Assembly (NCBI GenBank): GCA_913052345.1
Contig: CAJXDR010000003.1
Location: forward strand, 1-64,000
Reading direction: 5' to 3'
DNA from: UBA4421 sp002470275
Lineage (GTDB): Bacteria > Pseudomonadota > Gammaproteobacteria > Pseudomonadales > Azotimanducaceae
Length of the DNA stretch: 64,000 nt
The first letter of the stretch is position 1. Every line of letters starts with the position of its first letter. Position numbers and translations under genes: made by a program. The notes beneath the pieces are model-generated. The model had not been told where the DNA came from. It saw only the letters and a program-made list of their open reading frames with translations, and did not search any database. This document shows positions 17,773-25,328 of the stretch, in pieces.

Positions 17773-19281
17773 ATGGATACACGATCGCCAGGGGCTCAGG
17801 ACCAGATAGACGAAGGGGATATCCCCTTGGCGCTACCCGATCCGGCACTCTGCAGAAAAGCTCGGCTTAGTCGCGACCCGAGGTTTGATGGGCGCTTTGT
17901 TATCGCTGTTGTGACTACTGGGATTTACTGTCGTCCGAGCTGTCCCGTGCGCTTCCCTAGAGAAGCCAACGTGCGCTATTTCACCTGTGCCGCCGCCGCT
18001 CAGGAGGCGGGCTATCGTGCCTGTCGACGCTGCTTTCCAGCAGACCAGTTAATGACGCCAGATACCGCCATCGTCAGCCGCTATCTGCAGCAGGCGCTGC
18101 GTCTGATTGAGGGCGGTTTCCTTAATGAGCATGCGCTGCCAGCTCTGGCTAAGAGCCTCGATATCAGCGAACGTCACCTTGATCGTTTATTTATGAGGTC
18201 CTTAGGCGTTAGCCCTGGGGCCGTGGCCAGGCTGCGGCGAGCGGAAACAGCCCGCAAGCTATTAAGGCAGGGAGAACTCAGCGTGATGGCGGTTGCCGAA
18301 CATGCCGGATATCAGAGTGCGCGTCAGTTGGGTCGGGATATGCGATCGCTTTTCGACGCCACGCCGAGCAGCCTAAGACGGCGCCCTGCGACCGGGTCGG
18401 GGGCGCAGCCGCTTACGCTGAATATCCAGCTACCCATCATGCCGCCCTACGATTTTGATTGGGTTTTTGCCTATCTCCAAGGGCGAGCGCTAGCCGGCAT
18501 TGAGACCGTCAAGGGCCACGCCTACGCTCGCAGAATCAGCCGTCGAGGGGAGCCAGAGAGTTGGGTTCGGGTGAGGCGTAACCGCATCCGTGGGCGTGAT
18601 GGACTTCTCGCCCAGCTGCCGTTGACTGGTGAGCCGGTCTATCAATTGCTGTCCCGGCTGATGCGCGTATTTGATCTCTACGCCGATGGTGCGGCCATCC
18701 ATGCTGCACTGCAGGACAAATCTGTGCTGGCATCTTGGGTCAATCAGGCACCTGGCCTTCGAGTCCCTGGAGCTTGGGATGGGTTCGAGACGTCAGTTCG
18801 GGCGATTTTGGGCCAGCAGGTGAGCGTTGCTCGAGGCACCGAACTGGCGGACAAGATGGTGGCTAAATATGGCGAGGGCGATTTTCCCAGTCCAGACCAA
18901 CTCCTTCATCGACCCATTGCCGAACTGGGAATGCCTGGCGTTCGAGGGGAAGCCATCAGCCAATTAGCCCAGCGCGTCCTCTCCGATGGGGTGCCGTTAG
19001 CGGAGGGTCCGGAAACGGAACGCTTTATCAATGGTCTTGAACGTATCCCAGGCATTGGTCCCTGGACTCAAAACTATATGCGCCTCCGTGTTGCAAAGAA
19101 CCCGGATTCATTCCCGCACAATGACTGGGTGGTGCTCAAGCAGTTGAACTTAACGCCGGCGCGCGCGCGTGATTTGGCAACTGCCTGGCAGCCGTGGCGT
19201 GCTTACGCGCTGATGTACCTTTGGTTCGCGGCAGCAGTAAACAGAGCCCAAGGGAAGTGGCCGAAAGGAGGTCAAGGATGA
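17773..19281 (+). CDS. alkA: Ada-AlkA fusion: methylphosphotriester-sensing regulator and 3-methyladenine glycosylase
   Basis: A 502-residue protein. Order: Ada zinc domain (about 25-95) with the reactive cysteine in TGIYCRPSC and CRRCFPAD completing the zinc site; AraC-type HTH (about 100-195); AlkA N-terminal domain; and the HhH-GPD glycosylase (about 330-495) with LERIPGIGPWTQNYM and the catalytic Asp in PHNDWVVLKQ. The family senses methyl phosphotriesters and removes alkylated bases, so one protein would both regulate and repair. Similar Ada-AlkA genes are followed by ogt in mycobacteria; here ogt overlaps the stop (ATGA). A TATAGT box lies 7 bp before the ATG. Confidence 0.93.
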   Translation: MDTRSPGAQDQIDEGDIPLALPDPALCRKARLSRDPRFDGRFVIAVVTTGIYCRPSCPVRFPREANVRYFTCAAAAQEAGYRACRRCFPADQLMTPDTAIVSRYLQQALRLIEGGFLNEHALPALAKSLDISERHLDRLFMRSLGVSPGAVARLRRAETARKLLRQGELSVMAVAEHAGYQSARQLGRDMRSLFDATPSSLRRRPATGSGAQPLTLNIQLPIMPPYDFDWVFAYLQGRALAGIETVKGHAYARRISRRGEPESWVRVRRNRIRGRDGLLAQLPLTGEPVYQLLSRLMRVFDLYADGAAIHAALQDKSVLASWVNQAPGLRVPGAWDGFETSVRAILGQQVSVARGTELADKMVAKYGEGDFPSPDQLLHRPIAELGMPGVRGEAISQLAQRVLSDGVPLAEGPETERFINGLERIPGIGPWTQNYMRLRVAKNPDSFPHNDWVVLKQLNLTPARARDLATAWQPWRAYALMYLWFAAAVNRAQGKWPKGGQG

Positions 19282-19787
19282 CGACGGTCTATACACAAAT
19301 GGACAGTCCTATTGGCAGACTCACGCTGACCGGAGTCGTGCACTCTGGGGCTACAACGTTGATTGGTCTTTACTTCTCGACGGGCAAGCAGGCGCTGCAT
19401 GCCCCGCTTGCCGATTGGTCTGAGTCGGCAGCGGCCCTCAGCGAGGCCAGACAGCAACTTGAACAATACTTTGCGGGCGAGCGACGGGGTTTCGAGCTGG
19501 CGTTGGCACCCTCAGGCACACCGTTCCAGAAGCAGGTGCTCGCTGGCCTGCAGCAGATACCCTTCGGGGAAACTTGCTCCTACGGTGAGTTGGCCAGGCA
19601 AATCGGCAGGCCCAAGGCCGTGCGGGCCGTTGGCGGGGCAAACGCGAGAAATCCCATTGCTATTATCATCCCCTGCCATCGGGTAATCGGCACCGGGGGC
19701 AAACTGACCGGGTTTGGTGGCGGAATTGATGCCAAGCGCTATCTGTTGGACTTCGAGGCTGAGCAAGGTGGCCAGGCCTCAGCGTAG
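19278..19787 (+). CDS. ogt: Methylated-DNA--protein-cysteine methyltransferase
   Basis: A 169-residue suicide enzyme that transfers the methyl group from O6-methylguanine to its own cysteine in IIIPCHRVIGTGG. The helix-turn-helix FGETCSYGELARQIGRPKAVRAVG and the arginine finger precede it. ATG 19278 overlaps the Ada-AlkA stop, behind AAGGAGG, which fixes the start; the upstream frame is an extension inside alkA. Coupled with the preceding gene it forms an alkylation-repair operon. Confidence 0.95.
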   Translation: MTTVYTQMDSPIGRLTLTGVVHSGATTLIGLYFSTGKQALHAPLADWSESAAALSEARQQLEQYFAGERRGFELALAPSGTPFQKQVLAGLQQIPFGETCSYGELARQIGRPKAVRAVGGANARNPIAIIIPCHRVIGTGGKLTGFGGGIDAKRYLLDFEAEQGGQASA

Positions 19788-19835
19788 GGGCCTCAGCAGT
19801 AGGTCTTAACGTGACGTTTTGGCGATTAGACGGAA

Positions 19836-19851
19836 GTAACTAAATAGTTAC
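19836..19851. promoter_or_regulatory. Palindrome 1, probable TetR operator
   Basis: GTAACTAAATAGTTAC: a perfect 7-bp inverted repeat (GTAACTA/TAGTTAC) around AA. An almost identical palindrome lies 72 bp downstream, and both precede a TetR gene. The pairing and position suggest an autoregulatory operator. Confidence 0.65.
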
Positions 19852-19907
19852 ATCAGCGTTGGCTGGTCCTCTCTGAGCTGTCTAGCTTGCTTATGGGAAG
19901 TCGTTGG

Positions 19908-19923
19908 GTAACTATATAGTTAC
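19908..19923. promoter_or_regulatory. Palindrome 2, probable TetR operator
   Basis: GTAACTATATAGTTAC: 16-bp perfect palindrome, differing from the first copy only at a central base. It lies 21 bp before the TetR start codon, where it would cover a promoter or the leader. Confidence 0.7.
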
Positions 19924-19944
19924 TTAATTTGAGCAACGACCCGG

Positions 19945-20490
19945 ATGCAGGGCTCGAAAGCGCAACCTCCTCAAATACGCTTGTTGGAAGCCGCGTCGGA
20001 ACTTCTGATGCGCGAGGGTATTGGTGGGCTTCGCGTGGACGAAGTTGCCAAAGTAGCCGGTTGTAACAAGCGCCTGATCTACCATTACTTCACCAACAAG
20101 GACGGACTGGGCAGGGCTGTGCTCTGGGCCCAGGTGATCTTGCTCTCCACGCTGGATCCTGTGCAGTCCCGCTTTCCGCCGCTAAGTCAGCGTGCATTGC
20201 GCTTCCTGAAGGATTTTTTTCGCGTGCCAGCACAGCTACAGCATACTCTCAGCCTGCAGCCCAGCGAATCGTCGCTCAGGCGCGCGGCGGTCATCATCGT
20301 GCGCGAGTTGCTGGCTGTATCAAACCACCGGCTGCCCCTGGATGAGGCCCTTTGGCAGGCCCTCAGCTCAAGCTTGATGGTTATCGCTAGCCCCATTCCA
20401 TCAGCATCGAAGACCAAAGTAAGTATTCACTCTTCAGCCCCTAAGGAGCGCCTTTCTATTCGTGCGGAGTTGCGTCCTCGGCATTCTTAG
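19945..20490 (+). CDS. TetR-family transcriptional regulator
   Basis: A 181-residue regulator. The N-terminal HTH (about 10-56) is clear: RLLEAASELLMREGIGGLRV, then EVAKVAGCNKRLIYHYFTNK. The rest is a short helical ligand domain, and the last 30 residues (from about SPIPSASKTKV) are polar and unlike a normal TetR tail, so the C-terminus may be degenerate or frameshifted. Two palindromes upstream fit autoregulation. No obvious target operon is adjacent, since the upstream genes read toward it. Ligand unknown. An imperfect inverted repeat (GGTTCCC/GGGAACC) follows the stop. Confidence 0.85.
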   Translation: MQGSKAQPPQIRLLEAASELLMREGIGGLRVDEVAKVAGCNKRLIYHYFTNKDGLGRAVLWAQVILLSTLDPVQSRFPPLSQRALRFLKDFFRVPAQLQHTLSLQPSESSLRRAAVIIVRELLAVSNHRLPLDEALWQALSSSLMVIASPIPSASKTKVSIHSSAPKERLSIRAELRPRHS

Positions 20491-20534
20491 GTTCCCGTTA
20501 CGCCGGCCCCTGGGAACCCTTCTGTTTCGGCCCC

Positions 20535-20999
20535 TTACCCTCTCTTATCGGGTCTAGCGCGAAGCTTTGAGGACATCCGCTCCCCTCTATTGAGATCAAG
20601 GGCAAGAAGTTGACGCTCGGCCTTTGAGAGTGCCTGAACGACTTCCAAAAATGCTGCCTTGCGCCGCCGCTGGTTGTCTTCGAGCTGATGATTCAATGTG
20701 TCCAGTGCGCGATCGAGCTGGGCCAAATCAAAGGGCTCCGCCAACAGCGCTGTTTGCACTTCGCGATGCTGGGCTCGAAGGGCACGCCGCTCGGGTCGGT
20801 TGAGACGGTTTTGCTCTCGTAAGATTGGCCTTAGCTCCGCTCTGCGCTGCTCGGGCAGTTGTCTAACCCATCCGGGATAGGCCCTCGTGGCATCTCCGAC
20901 GGCCCTCGCGGACGCCTGCTGGCCAAAGAAGAAACCCAGGCCGGCCACATTTACGGTCATGGAGAACAGGAGCAGGATAATGAGAGATCGCTGTTTCAT
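20535..20999 (-). CDS. Membrane-anchored Spy/CnrX-like periplasmic sensor
   Basis: A 154-residue protein with an N-terminal hydrophobic anchor (about 5-26) and a helical periplasmic region rich in Arg, Gln and Leu (LPEQRRAELRPILREQNR, LNHQLEDNQRRRKAAFLEV), the pattern of the periplasmic metal-resistance/Spy-CpxP group. The His, Met or Cys ligands of true metal sensors are not evident, so the signal may be other than metal. Start ATG 20999 follows the anti-sigma stop by one base; an upstream extension is rejected. Last gene of the ECF module, likely to interact with the anti-sigma factor in the periplasm. Confidence 0.75.
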   Translation of the reverse strand: MKQRSLIILLLFSMTVNVAGLGFFFGQQASARAVGDATRAYPGWVRQLPEQRRAELRPILREQNRLNRPERRALRAQHREVQTALLAEPFDLAQLDRALDTLNHQLEDNQRRRKAAFLEVVQALSKAERQLLALDLNRGERMSSKLRARPDKRG

Positions 21000-21000
21000 G

Positions 21001-21441
21001 CTAGAAGTCCTCGATATGCCAGTCGTCAAACCCCTCGAACTGCTCAAGGTCTTCCAGGTAGAGCCAGGCCCCTAGCAGTTCACTCTCCGCGAGCGTTGTT
21101 TCCGTCGCAACGCCTACGCTCCAGCCCACCGAAAAGGCAATGGCCAGAGGTATCATTGCCGCTACGGCCGTCGGCCAACCCCAGGTCAGGCTGTCCAAGT
21201 CGCTGTGTTGCTGAACCTTCGGGACGTCGGCAGCAATGCGTTGTGCCAGGGCCTCTAACAGGAGCGGATCGGTTTCAGAGCCAAGTTTTTCGAGGGCCGC
21301 AGCAACAGATTTCGCGGCATCATAATGCGCCCTCGCGGATTGGGAGTCGGCAAGCAGCTTGCGTGCAGAGTCCGGGTCCGGCCAGGTGCCTATTTCCGGA
21401 CCCAGGTGGTCCAATAAGTCTAGGAAGGTCGTCTCTTTCAT
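21001..21441 (-). CDS. Probable anti-sigma factor
   Basis: A 146-residue single-pass membrane protein. The N-terminal cytoplasmic part (LLDHLGPEIGTWPDPDSARK) resembles the short LDxxGxxxxxWP proteins commonly encoded after ECF sigma genes. One transmembrane segment at about 95-118 (WPTAVAAMIPLAIAFSVGW) and an acidic periplasmic tail rich in Glu and Asp follow. ATG 21441 has GGAGGAA at good spacing and lies directly after the sigma stop; an upstream ATG at 21456 overlaps sigma. The anti-sigma role is inferred from topology and position. Confidence 0.7.
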   Translation of the reverse strand: MKETTFLDLLDHLGPEIGTWPDPDSARKLLADSQSARAHYDAAKSVAAALEKLGSETDPLLLEALAQRIAADVPKVQQHSDLDSLTWGWPTAVAAMIPLAIAFSVGWSVGVATETTLAESELLGAWLYLEDLEQFEGFDDWHIEDF

Positions 21442-21442
21442 C

Positions 21443-22036
21443 TCATGTTCCTCCATCCCTAGGCTGAACCTTTGTTCCTGATGTCGCCTCGAATCTTTCC
21501 AGGCGCAGGGCGCGTCGGCCCCTGGCCAGCAACGATTCGAAAGCGCGTCTGCTCACGCCAAGAATTTGCGCGCCGGCCTCATTGCTAAAACCCTGCTGAT
21601 GACTTAACAGAAGGGCCCATCGCTGATGTTCCGGTAGCGTTGCCAGAGCACGCTTAAACGCCTGTTGCTCACGGGCTTGAAACAGCAGTTGCGCAGGTCC
21701 CGCAGCTTCATCGGGTAGCCTACAAGCGTGACCCAGGTCACGCTCAGCGCCATAGGTTTCTTTGCCAAACTTGCGCTGATGGTCGATAAACTGGCGCTGG
21801 AGAATGGTGAACAGCCAAGTGGAAAACGCGCCCCGATCCTGACGATATTGGGTCGCATGCAGCCATACGCGAAGCCAAGTTTCTTGAACCAGGTCCTCCG
21901 CACGACTGGCATCTCCGCAGAGTCGATTTGCGTAGCCCATCAGGGGTGCGAGATGACGGCGCACCAGATGATTAAACGCTGCCTGATCCTGCTGGCAAAC
22001 CTGGGCCATCAGTTGTCCATCCGACGGGCTGGTCAT
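21443..22036 (-). CDS. ECF-type RNA polymerase sigma factor
   Basis: A 197-residue sigma factor with region 2 (FNHLVRRHLAPLMGYANRL, then DLVQETWLRVW, then FSTWLFTILQRQFIDHQRK) and region 4 (ALATLPEHQRWALLLSHQQ, then HTH NEAGAQILGVSRRAFESLL). It directs RNA polymerase to a small regulon, probably including this cluster. The subgroup cannot be fixed by eye. It starts 21 bp after the EF-hand gene and runs into the anti-sigma gene, so the whole module is probably co-transcribed. Confidence 0.92.
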   Translation of the reverse strand: MTSPSDGQLMAQVCQQDQAAFNHLVRRHLAPLMGYANRLCGDASRAEDLVQETWLRVWLHATQYRQDRGAFSTWLFTILQRQFIDHQRKFGKETYGAERDLGHACRLPDEAAGPAQLLFQAREQQAFKRALATLPEHQRWALLLSHQQGFSNEAGAQILGVSRRAFESLLARGRRALRLERFEATSGTKVQPRDGGT

Positions 22037-22057
22037 AGGCCTCTCGGCACCTTGCCA

Positions 22058-22687
22058 CTAGGAGGGTGACGCCGCCCTGCGGGCCGCCCGCATCTCTTTG
22101 CGCGTTACCGTTCCGTCACCATCTTCATCCATCGCCCTCAGCCGCTTTACGGCCGTGGGGACTTCCGTTGGACTTAACAGCCCGTCCCGATCCTTATCCA
22201 GAGAGGCAAATACCACCTGACTCCGAGCAGCGCGTCTAATCTGTCGGTGATTGGCGGCCGCATATTCCGTTTCGCTGACGCTGCCGTTTTGGTCGCTATC
22301 TAATAGCTGGTAGGTAATCGCCGCAATTTTGGTCTGCATCTCAGCTCGCGCCTCTTTCGTCATCTTTCTGTGACCTCGCTTCTGGTGGCGCTGCCGCTTT
22401 TTACCCGAATGTTTGCGAGTCCGTCGATCTTCGCCCAATCTGGCTTGGCTCTGGCGTGGCTTCATGGTCTGAAACTCCTCGATGGACAATATGCCATTGC
22501 CATCCTGATCGGCGGCGCGAAGCCGCTCTTGGGCCGCCTCCTCGATCTGAGCGATTACCACGGGGGTCTGCTTCCGCCATTTATCGCCGCCTGATTGTGA
22601 TTTCATGCCGTCATGGTTGGCCAAAACAACGCCTGCGCTGAGGCACAGCAGGCCGCCGGCGGCAAAGCGATTTAAAAATTGAGTCAT
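22058..22687 (-). CDS. Secreted protein with four EF-hand loops
   Basis: A 209-residue protein with a signal peptide (about 1-23, ending VLANHDG). Four canonical 12-residue EF-hand loops start at Asp60 (DQDGNGILSIEE), Asp130 (DSDQNGSVSETE), Asp164 (DKDRDGLLSPTE) and Asp187 (DEDGDGTVTRKE), all with acidic residues at positions 1, 3, 5 and 12 or close equivalents. Between loops 1 and 2 is a basic, His-containing linker (about 89-108). It likely binds Ca2+ in the periplasm. AAGGAG precedes ATG 22687; TATAAC at 22717-22722 may be its -10 box. It is the first gene of the ECF module. Confidence 0.88.
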   Translation of the reverse strand: MTQFLNRFAAGGLLCLSAGVVLANHDGMKSQSGGDKWRKQTPVVIAQIEEAAQERLRAADQDGNGILSIEEFQTMKPRQSQARLGEDRRTRKHSGKKRQRHQKRGHRKMTKEARAEMQTKIAAITYQLLDSDQNGSVSETEYAAANHRQIRRAARSQVVFASLDKDRDGLLSPTEVPTAVKRLRAMDEDGDGTVTRKEMRAARRAASPS

Positions 22688-22733
22688 GAGCCGTTGCTCC
22701 TTGAGTGGGTACAGCCGTTATACGCGGATCATT

Positions 22734-23294
22734 TTAAAATCCGTCGCGCTCACCGTAAAAAATTCTCACGATGTCGAAAACGCTATCCTTCGTCGTGGCA
22801 TTGAAAGTAAGGAGACGACTGTCTCCCTGACGCTGCACGATGCTGACCTCCTGCCCGCATCGCCTGCCCACCAATGCCTTAGCCATGGGCGAGTCGATGC
22901 TGATATAGGCAGGGTCATCGTCAATCTCGTCAGGACCAACGATTCGATAAAGCAGCATCTTTTGCTGCTCCAGATCATCCCGAGGCTCGAGCCACACCCA
23001 GGCGCCGAAATAAACGAGGCCCTCGTCGGTTGGTTTGCGGTCTACGACCTGAAGGGTCCTTAGGCGCTTATCCAGATAGCGTATGCGACCATCAATCTCA
23101 GCTAGCTGACGCTTGCCGTAATGGTAGTCGGCATTCTCCGAGCGGTCTCCCAGTGCAGCGGCCGCGGCCACCCGAGCCGTGACCTCCGGGCGTTTTACTT
23201 TCCAAAGATGAGATAGCTCGGCTCTCAGCCGTGCACTCCCCCGGGGGGTGATGATTGCTGTCTTAGGTGGTTCCGGTGCTCGATAACGCCCCAT
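22734..23294 (-). CDS. greB: Transcription elongation factor GreB
   Basis: A 186-residue protein. The N-terminal coiled coil carries the GreB signature GDRSENADYHYGKRQLAEID; the C-terminal FKBP-like domain follows (GAWVWLEPRDD, YRIVGPDEIDDD, ISIDSPMAKALVG). It binds the RNA polymerase secondary channel and stimulates cleavage of backtracked RNA. It is somewhat longer than E. coli GreB (about 158) because of added N- and C-terminal residues. The EF-hand gene follows on the same strand after 46 bp. Confidence 0.95.
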   Translation of the reverse strand: MGRYRAPEPPKTAIITPRGSARLRAELSHLWKVKRPEVTARVAAAAALGDRSENADYHYGKRQLAEIDGRIRYLDKRLRTLQVVDRKPTDEGLVYFGAWVWLEPRDDLEQQKMLLYRIVGPDEIDDDPAYISIDSPMAKALVGRRCGQEVSIVQRQGDSRLLTFNATTKDSVFDIVRIFYGERDGF

Positions 23295-23424
23295 GAAGTG
23301 AGGTTACCAGGGCTCACCCCTGAGATTCTACGGATCATTCGAGGCGGCTATCGCGGTATTGGGCTGCCGGTTACAATCCCACAACGCCACCCAAACCGGA
23401 CTTTATGGATTGCGAGAGTGCGAA

Positions 23425-24312
23425 GTGTCTCAGCAGGCTTTAACTAACCTCGTCGTTCGCAGGGCAGCCGGTGCCCTGGGTGCTTTCGTGGAAGGCGTTA
23501 GCCTGAAGGACATTGCAGAGTCTGAAGCGGTCTATGTTGCTGTGCATCAGGCCATCCTGGAGCACGAGGTGCTGTTCTTCCGCGACCAACAAATGACGCC
23601 AGCTCTATTCGCTGCCTTTGCCAAGCGTTTTGGACAGGTTCTTGGTCATCCCGCCTACGACACCATAGCCGACGCCCCGGATGTTCAAATTCTAGAAAGC
23701 ACTGCAGCTAAACCATCAAAGATTGAGGTCTGGCATTCTGATATGACGTTCATGCAGCAGCCGCCCTCGTACACGCTGCTTCAGGGCCAAATTATCCCGG
23801 AAATTGGGGGCGATACGTTGTGGTCCAGCGCATCCGCTGCCTACAGCGGCCTCTCCGCCGGGATGCGAGAGATGCTGCGTCCCCTTTGGGCTGTCCACGA
23901 TTTTAGACAGGGATTTCGTGAGAGCCTTGCAGAGCCTGGCGGTGCGGAACGGTTGGCGGATACCCTTGCCCTGCACCCACCGGTTGTTCATCCAGTCATT
24001 CGTCGCCATCCGGAAAGCGGGCGTCTGGGTATTTACGTGAACCCGTTATTTACCACTCATATTCAGTGCATATCCGCTCGGGAAAGCCAGGCGCTGCTTT
24101 CCCTTTTGTTCGAGCAGATCGTGTCAGAGGAATATACGGTGCGGCTCCAGTGGGCGCCGGGTACCGTTGCAATCTGGGATAACCGGGTCACCCAACATAA
24201 ACCCGTGAATGACTTTTTCCCCCAGCATCGGCGAATGCATCGCATCACCCTGCAGGGTGATCGGCCCCTCTCCGCCAATTCCGATACGGGCGAGAACACA
24301 TGCAAACCGTGA
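23425..24312 (+). CDS. TauD/TfdA-family Fe(II)/2-oxoglutarate dioxygenase
   Basis: A 295-residue dioxygenase. The iron ligands are in VWHSDMTF (His-X-Asp) and the distal His in TQHKPVNDF; the 2-oxoglutarate Arg is in the HRRMHRITL stretch. The N-terminal VVRRAAGALGAFVEGVSL aligns with TauD starts. GTG 23425 (VSQQALTN) is chosen because it gives the usual short leader; the frame is open upstream to 23359. Taurine or sulfonate transport genes are not adjacent, so the substrate is not shown (taurine, alkylsulfonates or carboxylates are possible). Confidence 0.88.
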   Translation: MSQQALTNLVVRRAAGALGAFVEGVSLKDIAESEAVYVAVHQAILEHEVLFFRDQQMTPALFAAFAKRFGQVLGHPAYDTIADAPDVQILESTAAKPSKIEVWHSDMTFMQQPPSYTLLQGQIIPEIGGDTLWSSASAAYSGLSAGMREMLRPLWAVHDFRQGFRESLAEPGGAERLADTLALHPPVVHPVIRRHPESGRLGIYVNPLFTTHIQCISARESQALLSLLFEQIVSEEYTVRLQWAPGTVAIWDNRVTQHKPVNDFFPQHRRMHRITLQGDRPLSANSDTGENTCKP

Positions 24313-24415
24313 CTCGAGACGCTCTGTGGGCGGCTGTTTGTGTACGGATGCCCCGTAGGACCCGGATGCGCCCACAGCCAATGGGGCATCAGGCTAGGCT
24401 CTGGTTCGGCATCCC

Positions 24416-24898
24416 ATGTCGATAAACACTCAAGACGAGATGCCTTTGGCCAGCGTGGACGATTTTCTGATCGAGGCCGGATCACTAGATAAGGCACTCT
24501 TACCGCTGGGGTTTTTACTGGCTTTCGCCTTTCATCATCAGCTATTAAGTGCGTCGTTCTTACGCCAGCGCGAGCCTCAGCTGAGTGCGGTGAGACTCCA
24601 GGATGGGCAAGTTTCAAGTCTCTTCGCCGCCCATGGCGCGGCGCTTTACCCACGGGATTTTAATCAGCGCGGCCTTGCCTTTATCCAGCGCTATCTGCCC
24701 CAACTGCGAGATGATTTCCTATCGGCCTTTCCCGAGGCAGGGTTTGGAATCGACGATTCCTGGGAGAACTATCAAAAGCTGGCGAAGTTGATGGCCCGCG
24801 CCCGCCTGGGCCCGCCCCCTGGGCGCGCTTCAACGGTAAGCCGGCGCTTGGGTGAGTTTCTGAACCGTCTGTTTAAAGGCTTTGGAAAGCGTCCATGA
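24416..24898 (+). CDS. Conserved-looking protein of unknown function (possible DUF7832-like)
   Basis: A 160-residue soluble protein with no signal peptide. The segments LGFLLAFAFHHQLLSASF, RDFNQRGLAFIQRYLPQL and DDSWENYQKL resemble, from memory, the DUF7832 family of small proteins; the match was not tested. The C-terminus is basic (RLFKGFGKRP). The stop overlaps the following GNAT gene by 4 bp (ATGA), so the two are probably translated together. Function unknown. Confidence 0.7.
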   Translation: MSINTQDEMPLASVDDFLIEAGSLDKALLPLGFLLAFAFHHQLLSASFLRQREPQLSAVRLQDGQVSSLFAAHGAALYPRDFNQRGLAFIQRYLPQLRDDFLSAFPEAGFGIDDSWENYQKLAKLMARARLGPPPGRASTVSRRLGEFLNRLFKGFGKRP

Positions 24899-25293
24899 CC
24901 AGGGTAAATCTGTCTTTACGTGACTATCAGGTGTTTAGGGCAGTGGGTGATGATTTACCAGAAACCCTAGCGACCGCCTATCGAGCCCATGCTCAAGGTT
25001 CAGACATTTTGCGCGTTGCTAAACATAACGGTGCGGTAATTGCCGCCTACGCCATGACAGCGCCCGAGTCGGGGGAGACAGAATTTACTCTGCAAATGCT
25101 CAACGTGCTGCCGCCCTATCGCGGCAACGGGATAGGGCGATGGTTGGTGGGCCACGCCATTGGCGTGGCAGAAACCAAGGGCGGTCAATCGCTGTGGGTG
25201 CCCATGGCGGATCACAGTGCGCTGCTGGAGGGGATGCGTTTCACGCGCCAGGTCTCGCCCTCAGGTTATCGTTTTCCCATGATCATGGAGTAG
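24895..25293 (+). CDS. GNAT-family N-acetyltransferase
   Basis: A 132-residue acetyltransferase. The acetyl-CoA pyrophosphate loop is PPYRGNGIGRWLVGHAI, after the beta-4 strand TEFTLQMLNVLP. The C-terminal part (ALLEGMRFTRQVSPSGYRF) fits the fold. Substrate unknown. Its start overlaps the preceding small gene, suggesting paired function. Confidence 0.85.
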   Translation: MTRVNLSLRDYQVFRAVGDDLPETLATAYRAHAQGSDILRVAKHNGAVIAAYAMTAPESGETEFTLQMLNVLPPYRGNGIGRWLVGHAIGVAETKGGQSLWVPMADHSALLEGMRFTRQVSPSGYRFPMIME

Positions 25294-25328
25294 CGCCGCG
25301 CCCGGGAAGATTGCGGCATAATCACGCT

